This document shows, piece by piece, positions 8,182-17,620 of a stretch of DNA of 39,837 nucleotides. Location of the stretch: contig JANXDG010000068.1 of NCBI GenBank assembly GCA_025059805.1, forward strand, positions 1 through 39,837. Direction: 5' to 3'. This DNA is from Endomicrobiia bacterium (GTDB lineage: Bacteria; Elusimicrobiota; Endomicrobiia; DTEH01). Under the pieces are notes generated by a model, which was not told where the DNA came from, did not search any database, and saw only the letters and a list, made by a program, of their open reading frames with translations. The position numbers and the translations under genes are program-made. How positions within the stretch are numbered: the stretch's first letter is position 1; the number at the start of each line of letters is the position of its first letter.

Positions 8182-8748
8182 ATGGAACAAGCAAGAGATG
8201 AAGAAATTAACATTACAACTGAATATCAAGAATCAGAACCGTATTCTACTGCGGAAGAGTTAGCAGAAGAAATAATTAGTGTTGAAGAACAACAGTTTGA
8301 AAAATACGTAGTGTCAATACGTCGTGTAGCAAAAGTTTTGAAAGGTGGTAAAAGATTGTCATTTTCAGCAATGGTTGTTGTAGGCAACAAGAATGGTCTT
8401 GTAGGTTTTGCTATGGGCAAGGCTAACGAGGTACCTTCTGCTATTGATAAAGCTGCACGTAGAGCAATGAAAAAACTTATGCAAGTGAAAATTGTTGATG
8501 AAACAATACCACATGAGGTGATAGGTAAATGGGGTGCAACAAAAGTTCTTCTAAAACCTGCAAAGAAGGGTACTGGTGTTATTGCAGGGTTAACTTTACG
8601 TGCAGTAATGGATGCTGCTGGTATCAAGAATATCGTCACTAAAATAATTGGTTCGACTAATCCTATCAATGTTGTATACGCTGCATTTAATGCATTACAA
8701 CAGTTGTATACCTATGAAGAAATTGTCAATCTTAGACAACAACAGTAG
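8182..8748 (+). CDS. rpsE: 30S ribosomal protein uS5 with acidic N-terminal extension
   Basis: I choose ATG 8182, seven bases after aggag at 8170-8174, over the in-frame TTG at 8176. The 188-residue protein has the S5 double-stranded-RNA-binding part (RVAKVLKGGKRLSFSAMVVVG, then GFAMGKANEVPSAI) and the fidelity region with GVIAGLTLRAVMDAAGIKNI and STNPINVVYA. About 38 residues precede the usual start and are rich in Glu. The GG-P-V-R of typical S5 reads G-L-T-L-R here. S5 helps set mRNA helicase activity and decoding accuracy. Confidence 0.97.
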   Translation: MEQARDEEINITTEYQESEPYSTAEELAEEIISVEEQQFEKYVVSIRRVAKVLKGGKRLSFSAMVVVGNKNGLVGFAMGKANEVPSAIDKAARRAMKKLMQVKIVDETIPHEVIGKWGATKVLLKPAKKGTGVIAGLTLRAVMDAAGIKNIVTKIIGSTNPINVVYAAFNALQQLYTYEEIVNLRQQQ

Positions 8749-8772
8749 TATGTGCCTTTAGGAGCAAAAACT

Positions 8773-9246
8773 ATGAATCTGTCAAATTTAAAACCGGCGC
8801 CTGGTTCACGACATAAACCTAAGAGGTTAGGCTGTGGTGAAGGTAGTGGTCATGGTGGTAGCGGTTCTACTCGTGGAATGAAGGGACAGAGGTCGCGTTC
8901 TGGAGAAGGTAAAAATCCTGGATTTGAAGGTGGGCAGATGCCGTTGTTACGAAGAATTCCCAAGTACGGTTTTTCAAATCTAAAATTTGCAAATGTTTAT
9001 CAAGAGGTTTGTTTGGAAGATATAATTTCTAAGATACCAAAGGATGTTAATGAGATAAAACCTGAATTGTTGAAAGAATACAAATTGATAAAATCGTTAA
9101 AGGAACCTATAAAAGTTTTATTAAGAAAAAAGGGTTCTGAATTAAAACTGGATAGAAAATTAAAACTATACGTTCATAAATGTTCAAAATCAGTACGAGA
9201 GTTAATAGAGAAATTCGGAGGTGAATATGTTCAGCTCAATAGTTGA
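8773..9246 (+). CDS. rplO: 50S ribosomal protein uL15
   Basis: I start at ATG 8773, eight bases after ggag at 8761-8764; an earlier in-frame GTG at 8752 is not supported. The 157-residue L15 opens [20 protein letters not shown] and has the glycine-rich loop with [19 protein letters not shown] and [17 protein letters not shown]. It follows rpsE directly: rpmD (L30), which usually sits here, is absent. The 3' end overlaps secY by 20 bp. Confidence 0.97.
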   Translation: MNLSNLKPAPGSRHKPKRLGCGEGSGHGGSGSTRGMKGQRSRSGEGKNPGFEGGQMPLLRRIPKYGFSNLKFANVYQEVCLEDIISKIPKDVNEIKPELLKEYKLIKSLKEPIKVLLRKKGSELKLDRKLKLYVHKCSKSVRELIEKFGGEYVQLNS

Positions 9247-10558
9247 TATTTTCAAAATAGAGGAGTTACGAAAAAAAATATTGTTTACATTAGGTATATT
9301 AGCAATATTTAGGTTAGGTGCGGCAATACCTTTACCAGGTGTTAACCCGCAGGCGTTAAGAGCGTTGTTTGATGCACATCGTGGTGGTTTTTTAGGATTT
9401 CTTGATATATTTTCTGGTGGTGCAATGAGTAGGTTGTCTATCTTAGCTCTTGGTGTTATGCCGTATATTAATGCATCGATCATAATGTCGTTATTACAAG
9501 GTGCACATATGATACCATATCTTGACCAGCTTGCAAAGGAAGGAGAAACAGGTCGTAAGAAAATTTCGCAATTAACACGGTATTTAACTGTATTGATTGC
9601 TACGATACAAGCTGTGGGTTTAACTACGATGATAATTCATATGCCTGTACGTGGAAGTGAACTACCGGTAGTTTCCGATACGTCGTTTAGGTTTATTTTT
9701 ATAACAGTATTAACACTTGTAACAGGTACAATTTTTGTTATGTGGTTAGGAGAACAAATTACAGAATTAGGTATTGGTAATGGTATTTCGTTATTGATCT
9801 TTGCTGGGATAATAGACAGATTGCCAGGTTCAGTAAAAAATTTTTTCCAGTTGCTATACGCAGAGGAAATGAATTTTCTTGTTGCGATAGTGTTATTAGT
9901 GATAATATGTGCAACTTTAGTAGGCGTTGTTTGGTTAGAAACAGCACAAAGACGAATACCAGTTCAATATGCTAAGCGAATAATCGGACGGAGAATGTAC
10001 GGTGGTGCATCAACTTTTTTACCACTACGTGTGGATACTGCCGGGGTTATCTCTGTCATTTTTGCAGTGTCAATTATGACAGCACCTCTTACAGTGCTAC
10101 AGTTTTTCCCGCAGTCACCCTGGGCACAAAAAATTTCGTCATTTTGGACCCGTGGCGGAATTTTGTACGAGATAATATTTGCTGCTCTCATAATATTTTT
10201 CTGTTATTTTTATAACTCAATTATTTTGAATCCACAAGAGTTAGCTGAAAATCTCAAAAAATGGGGTGGGTTTATTCAGGGGATACGTCCAGGTGAACCT
10301 ACTGCAAAATATATTCAGTATATATTAGAACGGATAACTCTTGGTGGAGCTTTAGCCGTGGTCATTATAGCAGTGTTACCAGATTTGTTACGAAAATGGT
10401 TTAACGCACCATTTTATTTCGGTGGAACAACAATTCTTATAGCGGTAGGTGTTGCACTTGACACTGTAGGACAGATTGAGTCACAATTGCTTATGAGAAA
10501 TTACGAAAGCTTAGCAAAAAATATTAAGATAAAAGGTAGATGGTTTAATATAAGATAG
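9227..10558 (+). CDS. secY: Protein translocase subunit SecY
   Basis: The ATG at 9227 lies five bases after ggagg at 9217-9221, inside the end of rplO. The 443-residue product has ten hydrophobic segments. It has [17 protein letters not shown] in the second, the loop [10 protein letters not shown], and the C-terminal cytosolic loops with [22 protein letters not shown]. SecY forms the protein-conducting channel with SecE and SecG. secY-adk-map-infA-rpmJ is a standard spc-to-alpha order. No deletions are visible. Confidence 0.98.
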   Translation: MFSSIVDIFKIEELRKKILFTLGILAIFRLGAAIPLPGVNPQALRALFDAHRGGFLGFLDIFSGGAMSRLSILALGVMPYINASIIMSLLQGAHMIPYLDQLAKEGETGRKKISQLTRYLTVLIATIQAVGLTTMIIHMPVRGSELPVVSDTSFRFIFITVLTLVTGTIFVMWLGEQITELGIGNGISLLIFAGIIDRLPGSVKNFFQLLYAEEMNFLVAIVLLVIICATLVGVVWLETAQRRIPVQYAKRIIGRRMYGGASTFLPLRVDTAGVISVIFAVSIMTAPLTVLQFFPQSPWAQKISSFWTRGGILYEIIFAALIIFFCYFYNSIILNPQELAENLKKWGGFIQGIRPGEPTAKYIQYILERITLGGALAVVIIAVLPDLLRKWFNAPFYFGGTTILIAVGVALDTVGQIESQLLMRNYESLAKNIKIKGRWFNIR

Positions 10559-10560
10559 CA

Positions 10561-11211
10561 ATGACTGTTAAGAAAACACGTATTATTTTTTTAGGTCCGC
10601 CAGGATCAGGGAAAGGTACTCAGGCACAGTTAATATCCAAAAAATTTCGGATACCACATATTTCAACTGGTGAAATTTTTAGAAAGATAATAAGTACTAA
10701 CAAACCACAAAAGTTAGCTTCTGCGATTAAAAAATATGTGCAGAACGGTTTACTGGTACCTGATGAAATAGTGTTTAGAGCTTTAAAATCTGTGTTAGAT
10801 ACTAACGGCAAGTTTTTGCTTGACGGTTACCCTAGAAATATTAAACAAGCACAACTTTTAGATGATTATCTTGGTGATAACGGTATTGACATAGTTATAT
10901 ATTTTAAAGTTCCAGATAAGGAAATTATAAAACGTTTGACTGCCAGAAGAACATGTCCAAAATGTGGACGCGTATATAATATTTATACTTTAAAGCCAAA
11001 AAAAGATAATCTTTGCGATGTTTGTAATGTAAAACTTATTATTCGTCAGGATGATAAAGTTACGACTGTTAAAAAAAGATTAAAAATATATAAAGAAGAC
11101 ACAATGCCGTTAGTTGAATACTACAAAAAAAGAAATTTGCTTGTTGAAATTAACGCAAATGATACTGTTGACAATGTGTATAATAGTGTAGTGAAAATTT
11201 TAGAAAAATGA
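10561..11211 (+). CDS. adk: Adenylate kinase, zinc LID form
   Basis: The 216-residue enzyme converts ATP plus AMP to two ADP. The P-loop GPPGSGKGT is at residues 12-20, and DGYPRN and RRTCPKCGR are conserved. Cys132, Cys135, Cys152 and Cys155 form a structural zinc site in the LID domain, the long zinc type of Gram-positives and many thermophiles. ATG lies 2 bp after the secY stop and has almost no Shine-Dalgarno. The stop overlaps the map start (aATGa). Confidence 0.97.
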   Translation: MTVKKTRIIFLGPPGSGKGTQAQLISKKFRIPHISTGEIFRKIISTNKPQKLASAIKKYVQNGLLVPDEIVFRALKSVLDTNGKFLLDGYPRNIKQAQLLDDYLGDNGIDIVIYFKVPDKEIIKRLTARRTCPKCGRVYNIYTLKPKKDNLCDVCNVKLIIRQDDKVTTVKKRLKIYKEDTMPLVEYYKKRNLLVEINANDTVDNVYNSVVKILEK

Positions 11212-12026
11212 ACGGACTTTTATTAACTACTCACATAGTTGATATAAAGAGTGACAGAGAGATAATTGTAGTTAGGCAAGCTGCAAAGATTGTAAGTCAA
11301 ATATTAGCTGAGACAAAGTTGAATATAAAACCGGGGATCACAACACAGGAACTTGAAGAAATTATCTGTGAAAAAATTAGGAAGTATAACTGTGAACCTG
11401 CATTTAAAGGTTATAGGGGTTACCCTGCATGTAGTTGCATTTCTGTTGATGACGAACTTGTCCATGGAATACCAAAATGGACGAAAAAAATTAAAAAAGG
11501 TCAATTGGTGAAGATAGATATTGGTGTTAAATATAACGGTTTTTATGCTGATGCGGCAACTACTGTATATATTGATGATCCTAAAATTAATAAAACAGAG
11601 AGAAAAGAGATACTTAGATTACTTGAAACTACATATAATTCAATTTATGAAGTTTTACCGTTCATACGCGATGGTTGCAAAGTAGGTGACATTGGGTATC
11701 ATGTTCAGAAATATGTGGAGTCGCAAGGATTTAGTGTTATTCGTGAGTATGTTGGTCATACAACAGGAAGAAAACTTCATGAAAAACCTGACATACCAAA
11801 CTATGGAGAAAAAGGTGAAGGCGAAACATTAGTTAGCAACATGGTGATTTGTTTAGAGCCTATGGTGAGTGTAGGCAGTTGGGAGACGGTTGTTGACAGT
11901 GACGGTTGGACTGTAAAGATGAAAGATGGTTCATTATGTGCACATTATGAACATATGGTACTAGTTGGGTATGAAAGATCTGAGATAATTACTGATCCTG
12001 ATGTTATTAAACCAGAAGTTATATAG
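11208..12026 (+). CDS. map: Methionine aminopeptidase, type I
   Basis: The 272-residue enzyme removes the N-terminal methionine from new proteins. Two metal-binding aspartates lie in VKIDIGVKYNGFYADAAT. His184 is followed by His191 in GRKLHEKP. Glu ligands sit in VICLEPM and AHYEHMVLVG, and the substrate-pocket histidine is in ELVHGIP. The usual G-H-G-I-G around the first histidine reads G-H-T-T-G here. The ATG overlaps the adk stop by 4 bp, so translation is coupled. About ten residues before KSDREI are lineage-specific. Confidence 0.96.
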   Translation: MNGLLLTTHIVDIKSDREIIVVRQAAKIVSQILAETKLNIKPGITTQELEEIICEKIRKYNCEPAFKGYRGYPACSCISVDDELVHGIPKWTKKIKKGQLVKIDIGVKYNGFYADAATTVYIDDPKINKTERKEILRLLETTYNSIYEVLPFIRDGCKVGDIGYHVQKYVESQGFSVIREYVGHTTGRKLHEKPDIPNYGEKGEGETLVSNMVICLEPMVSVGSWETVVDSDGWTVKMKDGSLCAHYEHMVLVGYERSEIITDPDVIKPEVI

Positions 12027-12038
12027 TAAATTTATATT

Positions 12039-12275
12039 ATGGAGAAAAGACAAGATAAAATAGTTACTGAGGGAACAATAGTAGAAGTTTTGCCTGCGAC
12101 AATGTTTAGAGTAAAGATTGACAATACTCAACATATTGTATTAGCGCATCTTTCTGGCAAGATGCGCTTAAATTTTGTACAGTTAGTTGAGGGTGACAGA
12201 GTAAAATTAGAGATGTCACCATATGATCTTACAAAAGCAAGGATAGTTTGCAGGTTAAAGCCTGGGAGAAAATAA
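12039..12275 (+). CDS. infA: Translation initiation factor IF-1
   Basis: The 78-residue OB-fold protein matches IF-1 from [17 protein letters not shown] to [35 protein letters not shown]. It blocks the A site during initiation. A short KRQDK N-terminus and a LKPGRK tail are slight extensions. The ATG has little Shine-Dalgarno. The coding sequence contains a 10-bp perfect hairpin at 12143-12168, noted separately. rpmJ starts immediately at the next base after the stop. Confidence 0.95.
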   Translation: MEKRQDKIVTEGTIVEVLPATMFRVKIDNTQHIVLAHLSGKMRLNFVQLVEGDRVKLEMSPYDLTKARIVCRLKPGRK

Positions 12276-12389
12276 ATGAAAATCCGTAGTTCAATAAAAA
12301 AAATTTGTAAAAAATGCAGAATTATAAAAAGAAAAAAAAGTATGTACATAATTTGTAGTGATCCACGACATAAACAGAAACAAGGATAA
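12276..12389 (+). CDS. rpmJ: 50S ribosomal protein bL36, zinc form
   Basis: This short gene encodes 37 residues starting [14 protein letters not shown]. Zinc ligands Cys11, Cys14, Cys27 and His32 are all present, so it is the C+ type. It ends DPRHKQKQG, the usual L36 end. A gggag Shine-Dalgarno at 12264-12268 overlaps the end of infA with seven bases of spacing. Length, spacing and position between infA and rpsM are standard. Confidence 0.97.
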   Translation: MKIRSSIKKICKKCRIIKRKKSMYIICSDPRHKQKQG

Positions 12390-12412
12390 GTTTATAAATC
12401 AGGAGGTAAGAA

Positions 12413-12820
12413 ATGGCACGTATTGCAGGAGTAAATTTACCAGGACATAAAAGAATTGATATCGCGCTAAGTTACATTTACGGGATTGGAAGAAGTTTAG
12501 CAAAAAAAATTTTACAAGATACAAATATTGATGGTTCTATAAGAACAAAAGATCTTACTGAAAGCCAGATCGCAGTTTTGAATAAATATATAGAAGAAAA
12601 TTTGAAAGTTGAAGGTGATTTAAGACGCGAAGTACAGCAGAATATTAAAAGGTATGTTGATATAGGTTGTTATCGTGGATTAAGACATAGACGAAACTTA
12701 CCTGTTCATGGTCAGAGGACACGAACTAATGCTAGAACGCGAAGAGGTCCTAGAAAGACAGTTGGTGCTGTCACTGCAAAGACTAAGAAAGCAATGGCAA
12801 AACAACAAACTAAACAGTAG
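12413..12820 (+). CDS. rpsM: 30S ribosomal protein uS13
   Basis: The 135-residue S13 has [19 protein letters not shown], the helix-hairpin-helix [14 protein letters not shown], and the C-terminal segment [25 protein letters not shown] near the A- and P-site tRNAs. The tail is longer than in E. coli and rich in lysine ([13 protein letters not shown]). An aggaggt Shine-Dalgarno precedes the ATG. It leads the alpha cluster rpsM-rpsK-rpsD-rpoA-rplQ. Confidence 0.98.
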   Translation: MARIAGVNLPGHKRIDIALSYIYGIGRSLAKKILQDTNIDGSIRTKDLTESQIAVLNKYIEENLKVEGDLRREVQQNIKRYVDIGCYRGLRHRRNLPVHGQRTRTNARTRRGPRKTVGAVTAKTKKAMAKQQTKQ

Positions 12821-12856
12821 ATAGAATTATTAGATTTATAAGGAGTAAGTAAAGTA

Positions 12857-13228
12857 ATGAAGAAAAAACATAAACAGATTTCGGATCCAGTAGGAAGAGC
12901 TTATATAAAAGCTACGTTTAACAATACAATTGTAACTATAACTGATACGAAAGGTAACGCTATATGCTGGAGTTCACCAGGTGCGTGTGGATTTAAAGGT
13001 ACGAAAAAAGGTACACCGTACGCTGCACAGGTTGCTGCAACAACAGCTGCAAAACGTGCTGTTGAACTTGGACTTAAATATGTAGCCGTATATGTCAAAG
13101 GTGCAGGTGCTGGTAGAGAAGTTGCAATTCGTTCACTTCAAAATGCTGGACTTACTATTACTGCAATTTATGATATCACACCCATCCCACATAACGGTTG
13201 TAGACCAAGAAAATTACGTCGGGTTTAA
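12857..13228 (+). CDS. rpsK: 30S ribosomal protein uS11
   Basis: The 123-residue S11 has [42 protein letters not shown], and the conserved end [15 protein letters not shown]. It lies on the 30S platform near the E site. A Shine-Dalgarno (aaggag) sits about ten bases before the ATG. No unusual features. Confidence 0.98.
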   Translation: MKKKHKQISDPVGRAYIKATFNNTIVTITDTKGNAICWSSPGACGFKGTKKGTPYAAQVAATTAAKRAVELGLKYVAVYVKGAGAGREVAIRSLQNAGLTITAIYDITPIPHNGCRPRKLRRV

Positions 13229-13260
13229 TTTTGTTATATCTTACTGGAGGTTAACATAGT

Positions 13261-13884
13261 ATGGGAAGATATTTAGGTAGTAGTTGTAGGCTATGCCGAA
13301 GAGAGGGAGAGAAATTATTCTTAAAAGCAGAAAAATGTTTTTCTGAAAAATGTCCTGTAGAGAAAGGGAAAAAATATCCACCTGGACAACATGGGAAAAA
13401 ACCTGCAAAACTTTCAGAATATGGTAGAAGGTTAAGGGAGAAACAAAAACTTAAACGTTTAGCAGGTATTACTGAGAGACAATTAAAGAGGTATTTTAAA
13501 ATTGCTCAAAGACAAAAGGGGTTGGTAGGTGAGAATTTGTTGCGAATAATCGAATGTCGCCTTGATAATGTAGTATATCGTATAGGTTGGGCAGGTTCCA
13601 GGAAATTCTCTCGGCAGTTGATTACACATAAAAAAATATGTGTTAACGGAAAGTATGTTACAACTCCTTCTTATTTAGTAACCCCTGGAGAAAAAATAAC
13701 ACTCAAAGATGACATGCGTGAAAATATTTACGTATTAAAATCACTTGAGAGAACCAGTTCTTTACCTAGCTGGATTAAGTATGATCCTGAACATTTCACA
13801 GCAGAAGTTGTGTCATCACCAACTATTGAAGAGATTTCATTCCCAGTGAATGCAACATTAATAGTAGAATTCTATTCAAGATAA
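13261..13884 (+). CDS. rpsD: 30S ribosomal protein uS4, zinc (C+) form
   Basis: The 207-residue S4 has an N-terminal zinc site from Cys9, Cys12, Cys26 and Cys31. This is followed by KYPPGQHGKKPAKLSEYGRRL and the S4 RNA-binding domain with ECRLDNVVYRIGWAGSRKFSRQLI and HKKICVNGKYV. S4 starts 30S assembly and forms part of the mRNA entry ring. The ATG has a ggagg Shine-Dalgarno. A 15-bp near-palindrome covers its stop codon (13876-13890), probably by chance. Confidence 0.98.
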   Translation: MGRYLGSSCRLCRREGEKLFLKAEKCFSEKCPVEKGKKYPPGQHGKKPAKLSEYGRRLREKQKLKRLAGITERQLKRYFKIAQRQKGLVGENLLRIIECRLDNVVYRIGWAGSRKFSRQLITHKKICVNGKYVTTPSYLVTPGEKITLKDDMRENIYVLKSLERTSSLPSWIKYDPEHFTAEVVSSPTIEEISFPVNATLIVEFYSR

Positions 13885-13923
13885 TCTTGACTAAAATTTC
13901 TTTGTACAGAGAGGTAATTAACT

Positions 13924-14907
13924 ATGGAGAAGTTACAGTTACCTAAAAAATTTGAAGATATTACTGAAAAAGATAAAATTGATGAATATGGACATGAAGT
14001 ATATGGCAAGTTTGCAATTTATCCTTTTGAACGCGGTTTTGGCCATACTCTGGGTAATTCCTTAAGAAGGATTTTGTTGTCAAGTTTAGAAGGTGCTGCT
14101 ATAACAAGCTGCAGGATAAACAATGTATTGCACGAATTTACTTCAATCCCTGGTGTTAAGGAAGATGTTATTTATATACTTATGAATTTGAAGAAAATAA
14201 GATTTAAAATGTATACAGATGAACCACAAAGAATTGTACTTACAGTACGTGGTTCTAAAGACAAAAACACAGTTGTAGCTGGCGATTTTCAGACAACACA
14301 AAATGTGGAAGTAGTTAACAAAAACGAATATATAGCAACAATTGATGAAAGAGCTTTTTTAGAAATTGAAGCAGAAGTAAGCAAGGGTAGAGGATATGTT
14401 TTAAGAGAACAAAATCAAAGACCAGGTATGCCTGTTGGTACCTTGTTTATAGATAGTATATTTTCTCCGATAGTGAAAGTAAATTACGAAGTGGAACCTG
14501 TTCGTGTTGGAGAAAAGACTAATTACGATAAGCTTATTCTTGAAGTATGGACAGATGGTACAATTTCTCCTAAAGATAGTGTAATATATGCAGCGAAGAT
14601 ATTAAAAGACAATCTTAATATTTTCTTTATTCAACCCGAAACTATTTTACAAAAAGAAGAAAAACAGGAACTTGATGAGCAAGAAAAAATACGGTTGGAA
14701 AATTTATTTTCTCAACCTATAGAAACATTAGGACTGTCAAACAGGCCTAAAAACTGCCTTAAGGAAAACAGAATTGAAACAATACGACAACTTGTGAAGA
14801 TGACCGAAGACGAATTAAAACTGTTAAGAAACTTAGGTGAAAAATCTTTGGAAGAAATAAAACAGAAACTTAAAGAACACAATTTATCGCTGGGGATGAA
14901 ATTATGA
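13924..14907 (+). CDS. rpoA: RNA polymerase alpha subunit
   Basis: The 327-residue protein has the N-terminal dimerisation domain with GKFAIYPFERGFGHTLGNSLRRILLSSLEGAA and the signature for binding beta, then a C-terminal domain with LGLSNRPKNCLKENRIETI and LRNLGEKSLEEIKQKL for UP-element and activator contact. The linker near residues 235-260 is very rich in Glu, Lys and Gln. A gaggt Shine-Dalgarno precedes the ATG. The stop overlaps rplQ by 4 bp. Confidence 0.98.
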   Translation: MEKLQLPKKFEDITEKDKIDEYGHEVYGKFAIYPFERGFGHTLGNSLRRILLSSLEGAAITSCRINNVLHEFTSIPGVKEDVIYILMNLKKIRFKMYTDEPQRIVLTVRGSKDKNTVVAGDFQTTQNVEVVNKNEYIATIDERAFLEIEAEVSKGRGYVLREQNQRPGMPVGTLFIDSIFSPIVKVNYEVEPVRVGEKTNYDKLILEVWTDGTISPKDSVIYAAKILKDNLNIFFIQPETILQKEEKQELDEQEKIRLENLFSQPIETLGLSNRPKNCLKENRIETIRQLVKMTEDELKLLRNLGEKSLEEIKQKLKEHNLSLGMKL

Positions 14908-15260
14908 TAAAAAATATTAAAAGAAGAAAACTTAACCGTCCGTCGTCACACAGAATGGCAACATTAAAAAATTTAGCAGGTAATCTCATCAGGTATGAAA
15001 GTATAAAGACTACTAAAGCTAAAGCAAAAGAACTAAAATGGTTTGTTGAAAGATTAATTTCGAGAGTAAAGAATGCAAAAGAAGAATTTAATAAATACAG
15101 AATCGCGAACAGATTTTTGTTTTCAAAAAGTCTAAGTGAGAAACTTATAAAGGTAATTATACCTAGGTATCAAAATGACAGTTCTGGATATGTTAAACTT
15201 GCGAGTTTATACAGACGTAAGGGCGATAATGCTGAAGTTGCAGTTGTTAAATTCAAGTAA
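14904..15260 (+). CDS. rplQ: 50S ribosomal protein bL17
   Basis: The 118-residue L17 has [40 protein letters not shown] and ends [18 protein letters not shown], the expected core. It lies near the tunnel exit on the solvent side. The ATG overlaps the rpoA stop (ATGA), so translation is probably coupled. The next gene is mreB, only 20 bp away, instead of the more common ecfA or truA neighbours. Confidence 0.97.
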   Translation: MIKNIKRRKLNRPSSHRMATLKNLAGNLIRYESIKTTKAKAKELKWFVERLISRVKNAKEEFNKYRIANRFLFSKSLSEKLIKVIIPRYQNDSSGYVKLASLYRRKGDNAEVAVVKFK

Positions 15261-15280
15261 TAAAAAGGAGTTATAATAAA

Positions 15281-16309
15281 ATGTTTGATTTTTTATTCAG
15301 GCTGTTCTCTAACGACATGGGGATGGATTTAGGCACTGCATCTGTATTGGTTTATGTAAAAGGACAAGGTGTTGTATTGTGTGAACCCTCAGTTGTTGCG
15401 GTAGATAAAGAAACACAGGAAATTCTTGCCATAGGTGCGGAAGCAAAACGTATGTTGGGTAAGACACCAGCTAACATAGTAGCGATACGTCCGTTAAGAA
15501 ATGGAGTAATTGCAAACTTTGATATTACAGAAAAAATGATTAGGTATTTCATACAGAAAGTTCATAATAAGAAAACACTGTTACATCCGCGTATTGTTAT
15601 AGGCATACCTTCAGGAATTACAGAAGTTGAACGTCGTGCTGTGAGAGAATCCGCAGCGCAGGCAGGTGCACGAGAGATATATTTGATAGAAGAACCGATG
15701 GCTGCAGCTATTGGTGCAGGGATTGAGATTAACCAACCTCGTGGAAGTATGATAGTAGACATTGGTGGTGGAACTACTGAGGTTGGAGTAATATCTTTAG
15801 GTGGTATGGTTGTAAGTAAATCTATTGATATTGCAGGTGATGAACTTGACGAAGCAATAATTCAGTATTTTAAACGCAGGTACAATTTGTTTATTGGAGA
15901 GAATACTGCCGAAGAAATAAAAATAAGGATAGGTTCCGTATATCCAATGGAAGAAGAACTTTCTATGGAAGTTAAAGGTAGGGACCAGGTTACAGGCTTG
16001 CCACGAACCGTAGTAGTAACCTCTGATGAGATTAGGACAGCGCTAATGGAACCTATATCTGCAATTGTGGGATTAATAAAAAACGCGCTTGAAGAAACAC
16101 CAGCAGAACTTGCTGCAGACCTTGTGGAGACAGGCATAACACTTGCTGGTGGAGGCGCATTGTTGCGTGGTATTGACAAATTAATAAATAAAGAGACAGG
16201 GTTACCTGTAAAAATTGCAGATGATCCGATAACATGTGTTGTTCGTGGTACGGGTAAATTTCTTGAGGAACTTGACTTGATCGGTAAAAGAAAAAAACTT
16301 TTTAGATGA
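15281..16309 (+). CDS. mreB: Rod shape-determining protein MreB
   Basis: The 342-residue actin-like ATPase has the phosphate-1 loop [18 protein letters not shown], the phosphate-2 loop [17 protein letters not shown] and the adenosine motif [15 protein letters not shown]. MreB filaments under the inner membrane guide lateral wall synthesis with MreC, MreD, RodA and PBP2, all encoded next. A Shine-Dalgarno aaaaggag precedes the ATG. The stop overlaps mreC by 4 bp. Family length is normal. Confidence 0.98.
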   Translation: MFDFLFRLFSNDMGMDLGTASVLVYVKGQGVVLCEPSVVAVDKETQEILAIGAEAKRMLGKTPANIVAIRPLRNGVIANFDITEKMIRYFIQKVHNKKTLLHPRIVIGIPSGITEVERRAVRESAAQAGAREIYLIEEPMAAAIGAGIEINQPRGSMIVDIGGGTTEVGVISLGGMVVSKSIDIAGDELDEAIIQYFKRRYNLFIGENTAEEIKIRIGSVYPMEEELSMEVKGRDQVTGLPRTVVVTSDEIRTALMEPISAIVGLIKNALEETPAELAADLVETGITLAGGGALLRGIDKLINKETGLPVKIADDPITCVVRGTGKFLEELDLIGKRKKLFR

Positions 16310-17139
16310 CACTTAAAGAATTTGTCTCAAAATACCGTCCCACAATTTTTTTTATCCTCTCATTATTTTTTTCTATACTCTGTCTGTCAACACAATCTAC
16401 TACGAAGTATCTTTTAACAATAAGAAGTTTTTTTGTCTATTTTTTTAGTTTTACATATATTCCGGTCTACAGAATAGTGAACTATCCCTTAGTTGTTGTA
16501 AACAGATTTGTCAAGATACCATTTCTGTATGAAGAGAATCTTAAGTTAAAAAAAGTGGTTAAGGATATGTACATACTTAAACTTCAGAATGAACATTTAA
16601 TTAGACAGATAGACGAGTTATCTACTTATAAAGGCCTGTCAGCTATTCCACAATATAGGTTTATCAATTGTGAAATAGTAACACGAGAATACAAGGAATG
16701 GTTTAACGAGTGTATAGTAAACATAGATGGTGACTCTGAATTAGTTACTGATGATTCTCCAGTTATTGCATACCTTGCTCCAGATAAATTTTTTTTTGTA
16801 GGACGTATTTGGTCTAAACGTGGGAATATAGCAAAAGTGTTGCTGGTGACTAACACTCTTAGTATGATTCCTGTAAGAATTAAGAACAAAAATACACATG
16901 GGATATTAATTGGTTCGTCTTCGCCAATTTTGTATATTGATTATATTCTTCTGGAGGATGATATAAGAATTGGCGATACTGTGGTAACATTCGGTATTAA
17001 TAATTTACCTGAAGGTGTTGAAATAGGTCGTGTAGAGAATATATTAGGAATTTCTGATACAGGATTTAAGAAAGTTTCAGTTAAGTTGGGTTATAATATA
17101 AATTCCATAAAAAATCTTTTGATACTTGTTAGACAATGA
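16306..17139 (+). CDS. mreC: Rod shape-determining protein MreC
   Basis: The 277-residue protein has one N-terminal membrane segment (about residues 12-50, in two hydrophobic stretches), then a short helical coiled-coil (about 75-105) and a beta-rich periplasmic domain. That domain carries the MreC-type [26 protein letters not shown] and [18 protein letters not shown] patterns. MreC links MreB to PBP2 in the periplasm. It starts inside the mreB stop and ends inside the mreD start, so mreBCD are translationally coupled. Confidence 0.94.
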   Translation: MTLKEFVSKYRPTIFFILSLFFSILCLSTQSTTKYLLTIRSFFVYFFSFTYIPVYRIVNYPLVVVNRFVKIPFLYEENLKLKKVVKDMYILKLQNEHLIRQIDELSTYKGLSAIPQYRFINCEIVTREYKEWFNECIVNIDGDSELVTDDSPVIAYLAPDKFFFVGRIWSKRGNIAKVLLVTNTLSMIPVRIKNKNTHGILIGSSSPILYIDYILLEDDIRIGDTVVTFGINNLPEGVEIGRVENILGISDTGFKKVSVKLGYNINSIKNLLILVRQ

Positions 17140-17615
17140 AACGTTTATTGATGTTTTTAATTATAATAGTTTTCTTAATCTTTTTTGATGTATTAATTTC
17201 TATATCACTACCTTATTATTTAAGACCAAACATATGGCTAGCATATATTGTATTTGTTGCATTATTTAAATCGCACATAGAATCAGTTGTTAGTGGTTTT
17301 GTGTTAGGGGTAATTTATGATGTTATTCATTTGACTGTGTTTGGTGTTAATATCCTACTTTTCAGTTCAGTTGGATATGTATGTGGATGGTTGAATAAAC
17401 ATGTAGATGAAACTCTTTGGAACGTACAACTTATTGTTATGTTTTTAGGGACTATGGTGTATGTTTTTTTGTATTTCTTATTACTTTTGATAATAAAAAT
17501 AAGCAAACCAGGAATACATCATTTACTTTCCATTATTTCTACTGTGGTTGTAGGCTTCATTTTAATACGTTTACTTAATCTATTTTACAGTCAACAGATA
17601 GATAGACAACTTTAG
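17136..17615 (+). CDS. mreD: Rod shape-determining protein MreD
   Basis: The 159-residue protein is mostly hydrophobic with four or five predicted membrane helices. The order mreB-mreC-mreD, the size and the ATGA overlap with mreC identify it. The segment RPNIWLAYIVFVALFKSHIESVVSGFVLGVIYDV matches the MreD pattern of a short loop between helices one and two. MreD supports the elongasome with MreC, RodA and PBP2. Sequence identity to well-studied MreD is always low, so position carries much of the call. Confidence 0.9.
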   Translation: MKRLLMFLIIIVFLIFFDVLISISLPYYLRPNIWLAYIVFVALFKSHIESVVSGFVLGVIYDVIHLTVFGVNILLFSSVGYVCGWLNKHVDETLWNVQLIVMFLGTMVYVFLYFLLLLIIKISKPGIHHLLSIISTVVVGFILIRLLNLFYSQQIDRQL

Positions 17616-17620
17616 TAATA

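Noticed and set aside
8226-8669. 147-codon antisense frame in rpsE
   Set aside because: Opposite to a clear S5 gene, with no known motif; long shadows are common opposite ribosomal genes of this codon use.
13876-13890. Near-palindrome TCAAGAT-A-ATCTTGA over the rpsD stop
   Set aside because: It has a one-base centre, no T run after it and no promoter beside it; probably chance.
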